From Makana argininalis_C (GTDB lineage: Bacteria > Pseudomonadota > Gammaproteobacteria > Enterobacterales > Enterobacteriaceae): a stretch of DNA of 64,000 bases. Shown here piece by piece: positions 56,624-64,000 of the stretch (position 1 is its first letter; each line of letters starts with the position of its first letter). Location of the stretch: contig JBISJU010000001.1 of NCBI GenBank assembly GCA_044442865.1, forward strand, positions 62,001 through 126,000. Direction: 5' to 3'. The notes beneath the pieces were generated by a model that was not told where the DNA came from, made no database searches, and saw only the letters and a program-made list of their open reading frames with translations. The translations under genes and the position numbers were made by a program.

Positions 56624-59008
56624 TTAATTAATATCAAAATTTATATTTAAAATATTTTTTTTAAATTTAAATATTAATTTTTTAAAACATTTTTTAATAA
56701 TATTAGAAATTTCATTTTTATTTAATGTATGATCTAAATTTTGTAAAGTTAATCTAATAGAAAAGCTTTTGAATCCATTTTTTATTTCTGGTCCTTTATA
56801 AATATTTAGTAATGTAATATCAATTAATTTTTCTTTAAGATGTTTTTTACATTCAGATATAATATCTATATATTTAATATTATCAAATACAATACATGAT
56901 ATATCTCTATAATAATATGGAAAAGAAGAAACGGAATTTATGGTAAATGTTTTATTGTTATATATTTTATTTAAAAAAATTTCAAAAACCAATGTTTGAC
57001 AATTTAAATTAAATTTTTTTAAAATATTAGGATGAATAAATCCAAAATATGCAATTTTTTTATTATTAAAATATACCTCAGAACTTTTACCAGGATGAAA
57101 TAATTGATTTTTACATTTTTTAAATTCAATATTTAAAATGTTATTGTTAATTTCAAAAATAGATTCAATATCCCCTTTAATATCATAAAAATCTGCATAT
57201 TCTTTTTTTTTATCCCAATATTCATTGTGAATTGATCCAATAATAATTCCTGAAACAAAAAATTTTTGATTAATACCAAGATTATATTTTTTATTCGGTA
57301 TAAAACAAAAACCACTTTCAAATAATTTTATTCTTTTTTGTTGGTGATTTAGGTTATAAATTGCTGTTTTTATCAGACCTGTTAATAAAGATATTCTCAT
57401 AACAGACATATCTTTAGATATTGGATTTAATATTTTTAAACATGATTTATTAGGAAAAAGTATTTTTTGTTCTTTTTTATTTATAAAACTGTAATTTATT
57501 ACTTCTTGATATCCACGGTTTAATAAAAATTCTTTAATTTTAGAAAAATTATGATTATTTTTTTTAATATATTTAACTGGGTTTTTATTTATATATGGAA
57601 TTTTTTTAATATTATCATAACCATATATTCTACATATTTCTTCTATTATATCTTCTTCTATTAATATATCATGTCTCCATGTAGGAGATATAATCTTCCA
57701 TCCAAATTTATATTTTTTTTTTTTAAATCCAATATTTGTTAAAATATTATTAATTTTAATATCAGAAATATAATCTCCAACTATTTTGTTAATTTTTTTT
57801 CTAGTAAGAAATAAATTAGTATTATTAAGAATTTTTTTTTTATTATTTTTATATAAAATATGACCTGGTGTACCACCACATATCATTATTATTAAATAAG
57901 TTAATCTATTTAATGCATATTCTTGTATATTTGTATCCAATTCTCTTTCATATATATTGTTTATTTTTTTATTAAAATTAAAATATTTAATATTATTTAA
58001 TATAGATAATTTATTAAATAAAGCACATTCTAGTATTATATTTTTAGTATTTGAATTAATTTCATAATTAATATTATTTATAATTCCAACTATAGACATT
58101 ATTTTATTTTTATCAGAAATTACTAAAATTTTTTTAGATAATTTTATATTAATTCCATTTATTAAATGTATTGTTTCATTATCATATGAATATCTAATTA
58201 TAATACGATCTTTTATTTTATCTAAATTAAATACATTAAAAGGTTGACCTAATTCAATTAGAACATAGTTAATGATATTTTTAATACAATTTTCTAATTT
58301 TATTCCACAATTTTTTAATCTTTTATTAATCCATTTTGGTGTTTTAGATTTTATATTAATATTTTTTATTATTCTTAATAAATATTTATAACACAAATTT
58401 TTTTCTTTTATATCAAATTTTATTTCTAAATTTTTTTTTAAAATACTATTATTTATAATTTTTGGATATAAAATTGGCATTTTATTTTTTGCTGAAATTT
58501 CTCTAGCTATACCTATTAAATTTAGACAATCTGATCTATTATATGGTATAGATATATCAAATATATTATCATTAATATTAAGATAATTTTCTATTTTTTT
58601 AAATTTATTTAAAAAATTTTTGATATTTATCAAATTGTTATTTTTAAAATTTATTTTAATATTTTTCAAATTAAAAATTTTTACATCAGAAATATTACCA
58701 TCTTTATCTAAAAAATATTTTTTTTTATTATATAAAATAATTTTCATTTTTTTTTTAAATATATTTTTTCTAGTAAAAATATTTAAAAAAATATTATTAC
58801 CTATATTTATTTTAACTATATATATATATTTATTTTTATTAAAATTTTTAAATTTTATTACTTTACCAATTATAAATTTTTTAAAATTATAATTGGTTTT
58901 TTTAATATTATATACATCAAAACCCAACATACTTATTTGTTCAAATAGTTCATCACTACTAATTTTAGGATTAATAAACTCTCTAAGCCATAATTCACTT
59001 ACTTTCAT
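56624..59008 (-). CDS. pheT: Phenylalanyl-tRNA synthetase beta subunit with degraded editing site
   Basis: Beta subunit, 794 residues (795 in E. coli), pairing with PheS. MKVSELWLREFINPKIS, an eroded tRNA-binding domain, RSDCLNLIGIAREIS, YERELDTNIQEYALNRL, the B5 region IIEEICRIYGYDNI, and the C-terminal ferredoxin-like domain are visible. In the B3/B4 editing domain, GQPMHAFD of E. coli is GQPFNVFN here, losing the conserved histidine, and the glycine-rich GGIFGGEHSG reads VGIINNINYE. Editing of Tyr-tRNA-Phe is probably lost. Confidence 0.95.
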   Translation of the reverse strand: MKVSELWLREFINPKISSDELFEQISMLGFDVYNIKKTNYNFKKFIIGKVIKFKNFNKNKYIYIVKINIGNNIFLNIFTRKNIFKKKMKIILYNKKKYFLDKDGNISDVKIFNLKNIKINFKNNNLINIKNFLNKFKKIENYLNINDNIFDISIPYNRSDCLNLIGIAREISAKNKMPILYPKIINNSILKKNLEIKFDIKEKNLCYKYLLRIIKNINIKSKTPKWINKRLKNCGIKLENCIKNIINYVLIELGQPFNVFNLDKIKDRIIIRYSYDNETIHLINGINIKLSKKILVISDKNKIMSIVGIINNINYEINSNTKNIILECALFNKLSILNNIKYFNFNKKINNIYERELDTNIQEYALNRLTYLIIMICGGTPGHILYKNNKKKILNNTNLFLTRKKINKIVGDYISDIKINNILTNIGFKKKKYKFGWKIISPTWRHDILIEEDIIEEICRIYGYDNIKKIPYINKNPVKYIKKNNHNFSKIKEFLLNRGYQEVINYSFINKKEQKILFPNKSCLKILNPISKDMSVMRISLLTGLIKTAIYNLNHQQKRIKLFESGFCFIPNKKYNLGINQKFFVSGIIIGSIHNEYWDKKKEYADFYDIKGDIESIFEINNNILNIEFKKCKNQLFHPGKSSEVYFNNKKIAYFGFIHPNILKKFNLNCQTLVFEIFLNKIYNNKTFTINSVSSFPYYYRDISCIVFDNIKYIDIISECKKHLKEKLIDITLLNIYKGPEIKNGFKSFSIRLTLQNLDHTLNKNEISNIIKKCFKKLIFKFKKNILNINFDIN

Positions 59009-59021
59009 TAATGTCTCTATT

Positions 59022-60005
59022 TTATTTAAATTGTTTTAAAAAACGGATATCATTTTCATAAAATTCACGTAAATCTAAAATTCCATAACGTAAACTTGTC
59101 AATCTTTCTATTCCAATACCAAAAGCAAAACCTGAATATATTTTTGAGTTAATATTAACTTTATTAATAATTTTAGGATGCACCATACCACATCCTAAAA
59201 CTTCCAACCAATTTCCTGTTTTATCCAAAATATCGACTTCTGCTGAAGGTTCAGTAAAAGGAAAATAAGATGGACGAAAACGTATTTTTATTTTTTTATC
59301 AAAAAAATGATATAAAAATTCATTTAATAAATTTTTTAAATTTGCAAAATTTACATTAACATCAATTAATAAACCTTCAGTTTGATGAAACATAGGTGTA
59401 TGTTTTTTATCGTAATCTTTTCTATAAACTTTTCCTGAAGAAATAATACTTATTGGAGGTGTTTTTATTTTCATAGTTCTTATCTGTACAGAAGAAGTTT
59501 GTGTACGGAGTAATCTTAATTTATCTAACCAAAAAGAATCTTTTTTAGATCTAGAAGGATGATGTTTATCAATGTTTAAATAATCAAAATTATGATAATA
59601 ATCTTCTATTTCTGGACCGCATACTATTTTAAATCCTATTTTTGAAAAATAATTTTCAATTATTGAAATAGTTTTTGATATAGGATGAGAATAACAAATA
59701 TTAATTTTTCTACCAGGAAGAGATATATCTATATTTTCTTTGTGTATATCTTTATTTATGTTTTTAATTTCTATTAAATTTATTCTTAAATTTAAAGCTT
59801 TTTGAAGATCTTTTTTAGCTTTATTTATTATTAATCCCTCTTTGTATCTTAATTTTAAAGGTAAATTTAATAAATTTTTTATTTTTTTATTAAAATAACC
59901 TTTTCTTCCTAAATATTTAATTTTAATAAAATTTAATTTTTTTTTATTATTTATTTTTTTTATAATTTTTTTAATATTATTTAATTTATGTAATAGATGT
60001 TTCAT
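59022..60005 (-). CDS. pheS: Phenylalanyl-tRNA synthetase alpha subunit
   Basis: Catalytic class II subunit, 327 residues, equal to E. coli. Motif 1 region SHPISKTISIIENYF, RTQTSSVQIRTM, motif 2 region GKVYRKDYDKKHTPMFHQTE, FRPSYFPFTEPSAEVDI, and motif 3 GFAFGIGIERLTSLRYGI are all clear. It is 14 nt upstream of pheT in the same transcript. The leader gene pheM is absent. Confidence 0.97.
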   Translation of the reverse strand: MKHLLHKLNNIKKIIKKINNKKKLNFIKIKYLGRKGYFNKKIKNLLNLPLKLRYKEGLIINKAKKDLQKALNLRINLIEIKNINKDIHKENIDISLPGRKINICYSHPISKTISIIENYFSKIGFKIVCGPEIEDYYHNFDYLNIDKHHPSRSKKDSFWLDKLRLLRTQTSSVQIRTMKIKTPPISIISSGKVYRKDYDKKHTPMFHQTEGLLIDVNVNFANLKNLLNEFLYHFFDKKIKIRFRPSYFPFTEPSAEVDILDKTGNWLEVLGCGMVHPKIINKVNINSKIYSGFAFGIGIERLTSLRYGILDLREFYENDIRFLKQFK

Positions 60006-60099
60006 TTCATTAATTTCCTTAAAAATAAATTTTCATTTTTAAAAAATTATTTTTTATTAAATATATAATGTTCAATTAAATTAAATTTTAAAATATATA

Positions 60100-60456
60100 T
60101 TAACTAAATTCTTGTTTTGATGTTAATATTAGTTTTTTAAAAGAATTTTTATCTGAAATTGCAATATCAGATAATATTTTTCTATTTATTAAAATATTAA
60201 GGTTTTTTAAATTATGAATAAAACGACTATAAGATATACCGTGTTGACGTGATGCAGCATTAATACGTAATATCCATAATTTACGAAAATTTCTTTTTTT
60301 TTGTTTTCTGTCTCTATAAGCATATTGACCTGATTTTATAATTGATTGAAAAGCAACACGATAAACACGAGATCTTGCACCATAATAACCTTTTGCTTTT
60401 TTCAAAATTTTTTTGTGTCTTTTTCTAGCAGAAACACCTCTTTTAACTCTAGACAT
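60100..60456 (-). CDS. rplT: 50S ribosomal protein L20
   Basis: Early assembly protein of the large subunit. The 118 residues (equal to E. coli) start SRVKRGVSARKRHKKILKKA and include LWILRINAASRQHGISYSRF. In E. coli L20 also represses its own operon by binding RNA upstream of rpmI; I could not recognise such a site here. Confidence 0.97.
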   Translation of the reverse strand: MSRVKRGVSARKRHKKILKKAKGYYGARSRVYRVAFQSIIKSGQYAYRDRKQKKRNFRKLWILRINAASRQHGISYSRFIHNLKNLNILINRKILSDIAISDKNSFKKLILTSKQEFS

Positions 60457-60496
60457 TAAATTTCTCCAAAAACGTATTTAAAATAATTAAAAAAAA

Positions 60497-60694
60497 TTAA
60501 TAGTAAGGTAAACATTTAAGTATTGATTTAGTATCTTTTTTAGATAATATAGATTTCATTCTTAAATGTCTTTTTCTTTTTGTTGATTTTTTTGTTAAAA
60601 TATGTCTTAGATTAGATCTTTTATGTTTAAATTTTCCAGATGATGTTTTTTTAAAACGTTTTGCAGCACTTTTAAGTGTTTTTATTTTTTTCAT
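60497..60694 (-). CDS. rpmI: 50S ribosomal protein L35
   Basis: The 65 residues equal E. coli L35: KIKTLKSAAKRFKKTSSGKF at the start, then RSNLRHILTKKSTKRKRHLR. It lies between infC and rplT as in the conserved operon. Confidence 0.97.
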   Translation of the reverse strand: MKKIKTLKSAAKRFKKTSSGKFKHKRSNLRHILTKKSTKRKRHLRMKSILSKKDTKSILKCLPYY

Positions 60695-60742
60695 AAAATT
60701 TATTTTTATATTAAAATTAATAAAAAATTTTTAAATAAAAAA

Positions 60743-61279
60743 TTATTTTTTAGGTGATAGCACCATTATAATTTGTTTTCCTTCAATTTTTTTAGAAAGA
60801 TATTCTAATAAAGATATTTTATTAAGATCATTTTGAATTTTATATAATATTTTAACTCCAAGTTTTTTATGAAATATCTCTCTACCTCTAAATATAATAG
60901 TTATTTTAACTTTATTTCCTTTTTTTAAAAATTTAGATATATTTTTGATTTTTATGTTATAATCGTTTTGATATGTATTAGGACGAAATTTTATTTCTTT
61001 CATTTGTATTTTTTTTTGTTTTTTTTGTATATTTTTATAATTCTTTTTTTTTTCGTAAATAAATTTACCATAATTTATTATTTTACAAATTGAAGGTTTG
61101 GAATGTGAATTAATTTCTACTAAATCTACTCCATTTTTTTTAGCTTTTTTTAATGCTTCATTTATATCAACAATACCAATATATTTACCATCAAAATCAG
61201 TCAGTCTTATTTTTGATTCATATATTTCTTCATTTATGCGATATTTATTAAATATTTTTATTTTTTTACAGTTTTTAAT
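60743..61279 (-). CDS. infC: Translation initiation factor IF-3, AUU start
   Basis: IF-3 keeps 30S free and checks initiator pairing. The frame is open from an ATT at 61279 to 60743, 178 codons (180 in E. coli). The N-terminal domain reads NKYRINEEIYESKIRLTDF, NGVDLVEINSHSKPSICKI and INYGKF; the C-terminal domain reads MKEIKFRPNTYQNDYNIKI, RGREIFHKKLG and IEGKQIIMVLSPKK. No ATG, GTG or TTG precedes the conserved region, and a GGAGG site lies 8 nt upstream of the ATT. E. coli infC also starts with AUU, which permits autoregulation by IF-3. thrS ends 3 nt upstream. Confidence 0.96.
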   Translation of the reverse strand: MKNCKKIKIFNKYRINEEIYESKIRLTDFDGKYIGIVDINEALKKAKKNGVDLVEINSHSKPSICKIINYGKFIYEKKKNYKNIQKKQKKIQMKEIKFRPNTYQNDYNIKIKNISKFLKKGNKVKITIIFRGREIFHKKLGVKILYKIQNDLNKISLLEYLSKKIEGKQIIMVLSPKK

Positions 61280-61282
61280 TTT

Positions 61283-62524
61283 TTATTCCTCCATTTGATA
61301 TAAATATCTATTTTTAATTTCTTTTTTGATATCTTTTATCATTTTATTTATTTCTATTTTTTCTATTTGTTTTCCTTTTCTTGTACGTAATGTAATATTA
61401 TTTGATTTCATTTCTTTATTTCCACATATTATAATATAAGGTATTTTATTTAAAATATGATCTCTAATTTTAAAACTTATATTTTTATTTCTTATATCTA
61501 ATGTTGTTCTTAAATCTAAATTTAATAATTTTTTATTTATTTTTTTTGCATATAAAATTTGTGATTTTGTTATATTTAAAATTGCAATTTGTGTTGGAGC
61601 TAACCATGTAGGATAATTACCTGCAAATTCTTCTGTTATTATACCAATAAATCTTTCTATTGATCCTAAAATAGCTCTGTGAATTATAACTGGTGATACT
61701 TTTTTATTATTTTTATCTATGTAATAAGATCCCAAACGATAAGGTAAAGAAAAATCTATTTGAATAGTTCCACATTGCCAAAAACGATTTATACAATCAA
61801 GAAGAGTAAATTCTATTTTAGGTCCATAAAATGCACCTTCTCCTTTTTTTAATTTGAATTCAATATTATTTTTTATTAAAGATGAAATTAAATCTTTTTC
61901 TGCTTTTTTCCAATCTTTATCTTTTCCAATATATTTTTTTGGCCGGGTAGATAATTTTACAAAAATTTTTTTTTTATTAAAACCAAATGTATTGTATATA
62001 TCATAAACCATTTTTATACAATCATTTATTTCATTTTGTAATTGATTTAATGTACAAAAAATATGAGCATCATCTTGTGTAAATCCTCTTACTCTCATTA
62101 AACCATATAAAGAACCAGATGGTTCATTTCTATGACAATAACCGAATTCTGCAATTTTAATTGGAAAATCTTTATATGAATTTAATTTATTATTAAATAT
62201 TTGTATATGACCTAAACAATTCATAGGTTTAATACAATAATCGCGATTTTCTGATGAAGTTGTAAAAATATATTTAGAATAATTATCCCAGTGACCTGTT
62301 TTTTCCCACAATTTTTTATCTATAATTAATGGACTTTTAACTTCTTGATATTTATATTTTTTTAATTTCATTCTAATAAATGATTCTATTTCATGAAAAA
62401 TTGTTAACCCAGAATTATGCCAAAAAACCATTCCTGGAGATTCCTCGTCAATATGATATAATCCTAATTTTTTTCCTATTTTTCTATGATCTCTTTCAAT
62501 AGTTTCTTTTAATTTTTTTATCAT
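61283..62524 (-). CDS. thrS: Threonyl-tRNA synthetase lacking N-terminal editing domains
   Basis: Class II synthetase of only 413 residues (642 in E. coli). The sequence begins with the linker before RDHRKIGKKLGLYHIDEESP and contains the whole catalytic core: the zinc cysteine in KPMNCLGH, HRNEPSGSLYGLMRVRGFTQ, DDAHIF, GAFYGPKIEF, HRAILGSIERFIG, and the anticodon-binding domain to the end. The TGS and N2 editing domains are absent, and nothing coding is seen in the 300 nt upstream. It should charge tRNA-Thr but not edit Ser-tRNA-Thr. Confidence 0.97.
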   Translation of the reverse strand: MIKKLKETIERDHRKIGKKLGLYHIDEESPGMVFWHNSGLTIFHEIESFIRMKLKKYKYQEVKSPLIIDKKLWEKTGHWDNYSKYIFTTSSENRDYCIKPMNCLGHIQIFNNKLNSYKDFPIKIAEFGYCHRNEPSGSLYGLMRVRGFTQDDAHIFCTLNQLQNEINDCIKMVYDIYNTFGFNKKKIFVKLSTRPKKYIGKDKDWKKAEKDLISSLIKNNIEFKLKKGEGAFYGPKIEFTLLDCINRFWQCGTIQIDFSLPYRLGSYYIDKNNKKVSPVIIHRAILGSIERFIGIITEEFAGNYPTWLAPTQIAILNITKSQILYAKKINKKLLNLDLRTTLDIRNKNISFKIRDHILNKIPYIIICGNKEMKSNNITLRTRKGKQIEKIEINKMIKDIKKEIKNRYLYQMEE

Positions 62525-62757
62525 TTTATCCTGAAATATAATATTTTTTTAAAAAATATTAAATAAATATTTATTAAATTCTAATTTTTTAAAAATTAAA
62601 TACTTAAATACAATTTTAATGTAAAACTATTTAAATAAATTAATTTTAATTAATCATAAAATGTTAATTTAATTTTATTAAAAATTTTAAATTAAAATAT
62701 TTTTATATCCAATACAAATAAAAATAAAAAATCTTTAATTTTTAAATTATAAATTAA

Positions 62758-62786
62758 ACCCCATTATTTTAATAATTTAATGGGGT
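62758..62786 (-). terminator. Terminator of cspC
   Basis: A 9-bp stem ACCCCATTA/TAATGGGGT with an 11-nt loop lies about 50 nt past the cspC stop, followed on the minus strand by a T-rich tail (TTTAATTTATAATTT). Confidence 0.82.
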
Positions 62787-62838
62787 ACTTATTTTATATT
62801 AATTTTTAAATTAAATAAAATTATTTAATATTAAAATA

Positions 62839-63048
62839 TTATATAGTTGTTACATTTATAGCTGAAGGACCTTTTTGACCATCTTGAATTTCAAATTCTA
62901 CATTTTGTCCTTCTGTTAAAGTTTTAAATCCACTGCCTTGAATAGCAGAAAAATGAACAAAAACATCTTTACTACCATCTGTTGGGGTAATAAAACCAAA
63001 ACCTTTAGATTCATTAAACCATTTCACTTGACCTTTTATCTTTGACAT
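62839..63048 (-). CDS. cspC: Cold-shock-like RNA chaperone CspC
   Basis: Single cold-shock domain protein of 69 residues that binds single-stranded RNA. The RNA-binding motifs KGFGFI and VFVHF are intact. It starts like both E. coli paralogues (KIKGQVKWFNESKGFGFI), and the end FEIQDGQKGPSAINVT is closest to CspC rather than CspE. Its low divergence from E. coli is notable beside most neighbours. An AAAGGAAA site precedes the ATG. Confidence 0.93.
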   Translation of the reverse strand: MSKIKGQVKWFNESKGFGFITPTDGSKDVFVHFSAIQGSGFKTLTEGQNVEFEIQDGQKGPSAINVTTI

Positions 63049-63403
63049 ATTTATTTCCTTTATAAATTTTATTTAAATTTAAACATTAAATTAATATATT
63101 AATTATAATGTTTTATGAACTAAGATAAGAATCTGTAGAGAAGTGGTTATAAGAAATTTTTATTTTTTTCTAAAAGTTTCTTTGATAAATTAATACTCAT
63201 ATACAAAGTCGTACCTCATTTAAATTTAAATTTTTATTACATACTTTTATAAAAATATCAAGTATTTTTTTTAAAATAGATACTATAAATAAATATTAAA
63301 AAATAAAAATTGAATAATTATTATTTACTAATATAATATTTATTATTAAATACATTGTATAATGTTTTATAATATATTTTAATTTACAATTAAAGAGTAA
63401 CTT
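63049..63403. other. 355-bp spacer between divergent cspC and pfkA
   Basis: No ORF. The part 63120-63220 is less AT-rich than most spacers (for example ctgtagagaagtggttata), slightly like a tRNA D arm, but no complete cloverleaf can be drawn. It may hold leaders and promoters for both genes or an RNA remnant. Confidence 0.5.
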
Positions 63404-64000
63404 ATGATTAAAAAAATAGGTATTCTTACAAGTGGTGGTGATTCTCCTGGAATGAATGCAGCTATTAGAAGTATAGTTTATTATGGAATTACAAAAGGAT
63501 TTAAAATGTATGGAATATATGATGGTTATTTAGGTTTATTTAATTCAAAAATATTAAGACTTTATAAAAGTTCTGTTGCAGATATTATTAATATAGGTGG
63601 TACCTTTTTGGGGTCAGCAAGATTTAAAGAATTTAAAAGTAAAAATAATCGTTTAATTGCTATAAATAATTTAATAAATTTAGGTATAGATTATTTAATA
63701 GTTATAGGAGGCAATGGATCTTATGTTGGTGCAAAAAAAATAAATGAAATGGGTTTTTCATGTATATGTTTACCTGGAACCATTGATAATGATATTTCTG
63801 GTACTGATTATACAATAGGATATTTTACAGCATTAGAAAATATTATTAGTTCTATTGATAAATTACGTGATACATCTAAATCTCATAATAGAATATCAAT
63901 TGTAGAAGTTATGGGTAGATATTGTAGTGATTTAACAATGTCAGCTGCTATTGCTTCTGGTTGTGAATTTATAATATTTAATAAATTAAATTTTAAACCA
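63404..64000 (+). CDS. pfkA: 6-phosphofructokinase I (cut by window edge)
   Basis: Phosphorylates fructose-6-phosphate with ATP, the committing step of glycolysis. The first 199 codons are present and follow E. coli PfkA: IKKIGILTSGGDSPGMNAAI, GGTFLGSARFKEF, PGTIDNDISGTDYTIGYFTA with the catalytic aspartates, and VEVMGRYCSDLT. One change stands out: the ATP/Mg site GGDGS is GGNGS here (aspartate to asparagine at the position of E. coli D103). A GAG-containing site lies before the ATG. The C-terminal third is outside the window. Confidence 0.96.
   Translation, partial: MIKKIGILTSGGDSPGMNAAIRSIVYYGITKGFKMYGIYDGYLGLFNSKILRLYKSSVADIINIGGTFLGSARFKEFKSKNNRLIAINNLINLGIDYLIVIGGNGSYVGAKKINEMGFSCICLPGTIDNDISGTDYTIGYFTALENIISSIDKLRDTSKSHNRISIVEVMGRYCSDLTMSAAIASGCEFIIFNKLNFKP

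Noticed and set aside
63120..63220. Possible degenerate tRNA or small RNA upstream of pfkA
   Set aside because: Part of it looks like a D arm, but no acceptor or anticodon stem can be formed.
1..64000. CRISPR arrays, insertion sequences, phage genes or plasmid genes
   Set aside because: No repeat-spacer pattern, transposase, integrase or phage protein was found in any frame that I could read.

Overview
The window is a stretch of an extremely AT-rich, gene-dense, strongly reduced bacterial genome. Gene order and protein sequences are those of Enterobacterales: serS-trxB-infA, manXYZ, fabD-fabG-acpP, sufABCDSE-lpp-pykF, clpP-clpX-lon, cyoABCD, rpmH-rnpA-yidC-mnmE next to dnaN/gyrB, thrS-infC-rpmI-rplT-pheS-pheT and a cysT-leuZ-like tRNA pair. 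With very few regulators, no mobile elements and almost only core genes, this suggests a long-term insect symbiont. I cannot name the species or host. No essential amino acid biosynthesis pathway appears in these 64 kb.

Layout. 0-6.4 kb: end of serS, trxB, infA, tsaB, the mannose-family PTS, nusB and hspQ. 6.4-7.5 kb: empty. 7.5-13.4 kb: decaying fatty acid cluster (acpP, fabG, broken fabD), rpmF, frameshifted holA, leuS. 13.4-22.2 kb: eno, the whole suf operon, lpp, pykF. 22.7-31.7 kb: tRNA-Ser, lipB, lipA, a lycopene cyclase (crtY), lon, clpX, clpP, tyrS. 31.9-40.1 kb: cytochrome bo oxidase, def, folD, cysS and six tRNAs. 40-50.6 kb: tilS, a decayed cls, mnmE, yidC, rnpA, rpmH, then divergent dnaN and gyrB with dnaA and recF missing. 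50.7-64 kb: proS, adk, dnaX, tRNAs, dnaQ, gmhA, rplY, tRNA-Ser, the pheT-to-thrS operon, cspC and the start of pfkA.

How the genes fit together: sugar enters by the PTS and is burned by glycolysis (pfkA, eno, pykF seen here). Lipoate synthesis (lipB, lipA), Fe-S assembly (suf) and a bo3 oxidase suggest retained aerobic metabolism. Most other genes serve replication, translation and protein quality control. lpp and gmhA point to a retained Gram-negative envelope.

Main points of interest: crtY, a carotenoid gene unusual in so reduced an enterobacterial genome; a perfect 100-bp palindrome between infA and tsaB, and a 47-bp-arm hairpin between eno and sufA; an exact in-frame 120-bp tandem duplication in gyrB; homopolymer frameshifts in four important genes (fabD, holA, yidC, gyrB); a readable cls pseudogene; and degraded or missing proofreading domains in LeuRS, PheRS and ThrRS. 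All calls come from reading the sequence and from remembered E. coli/Pantoea proteins; no database search was run.
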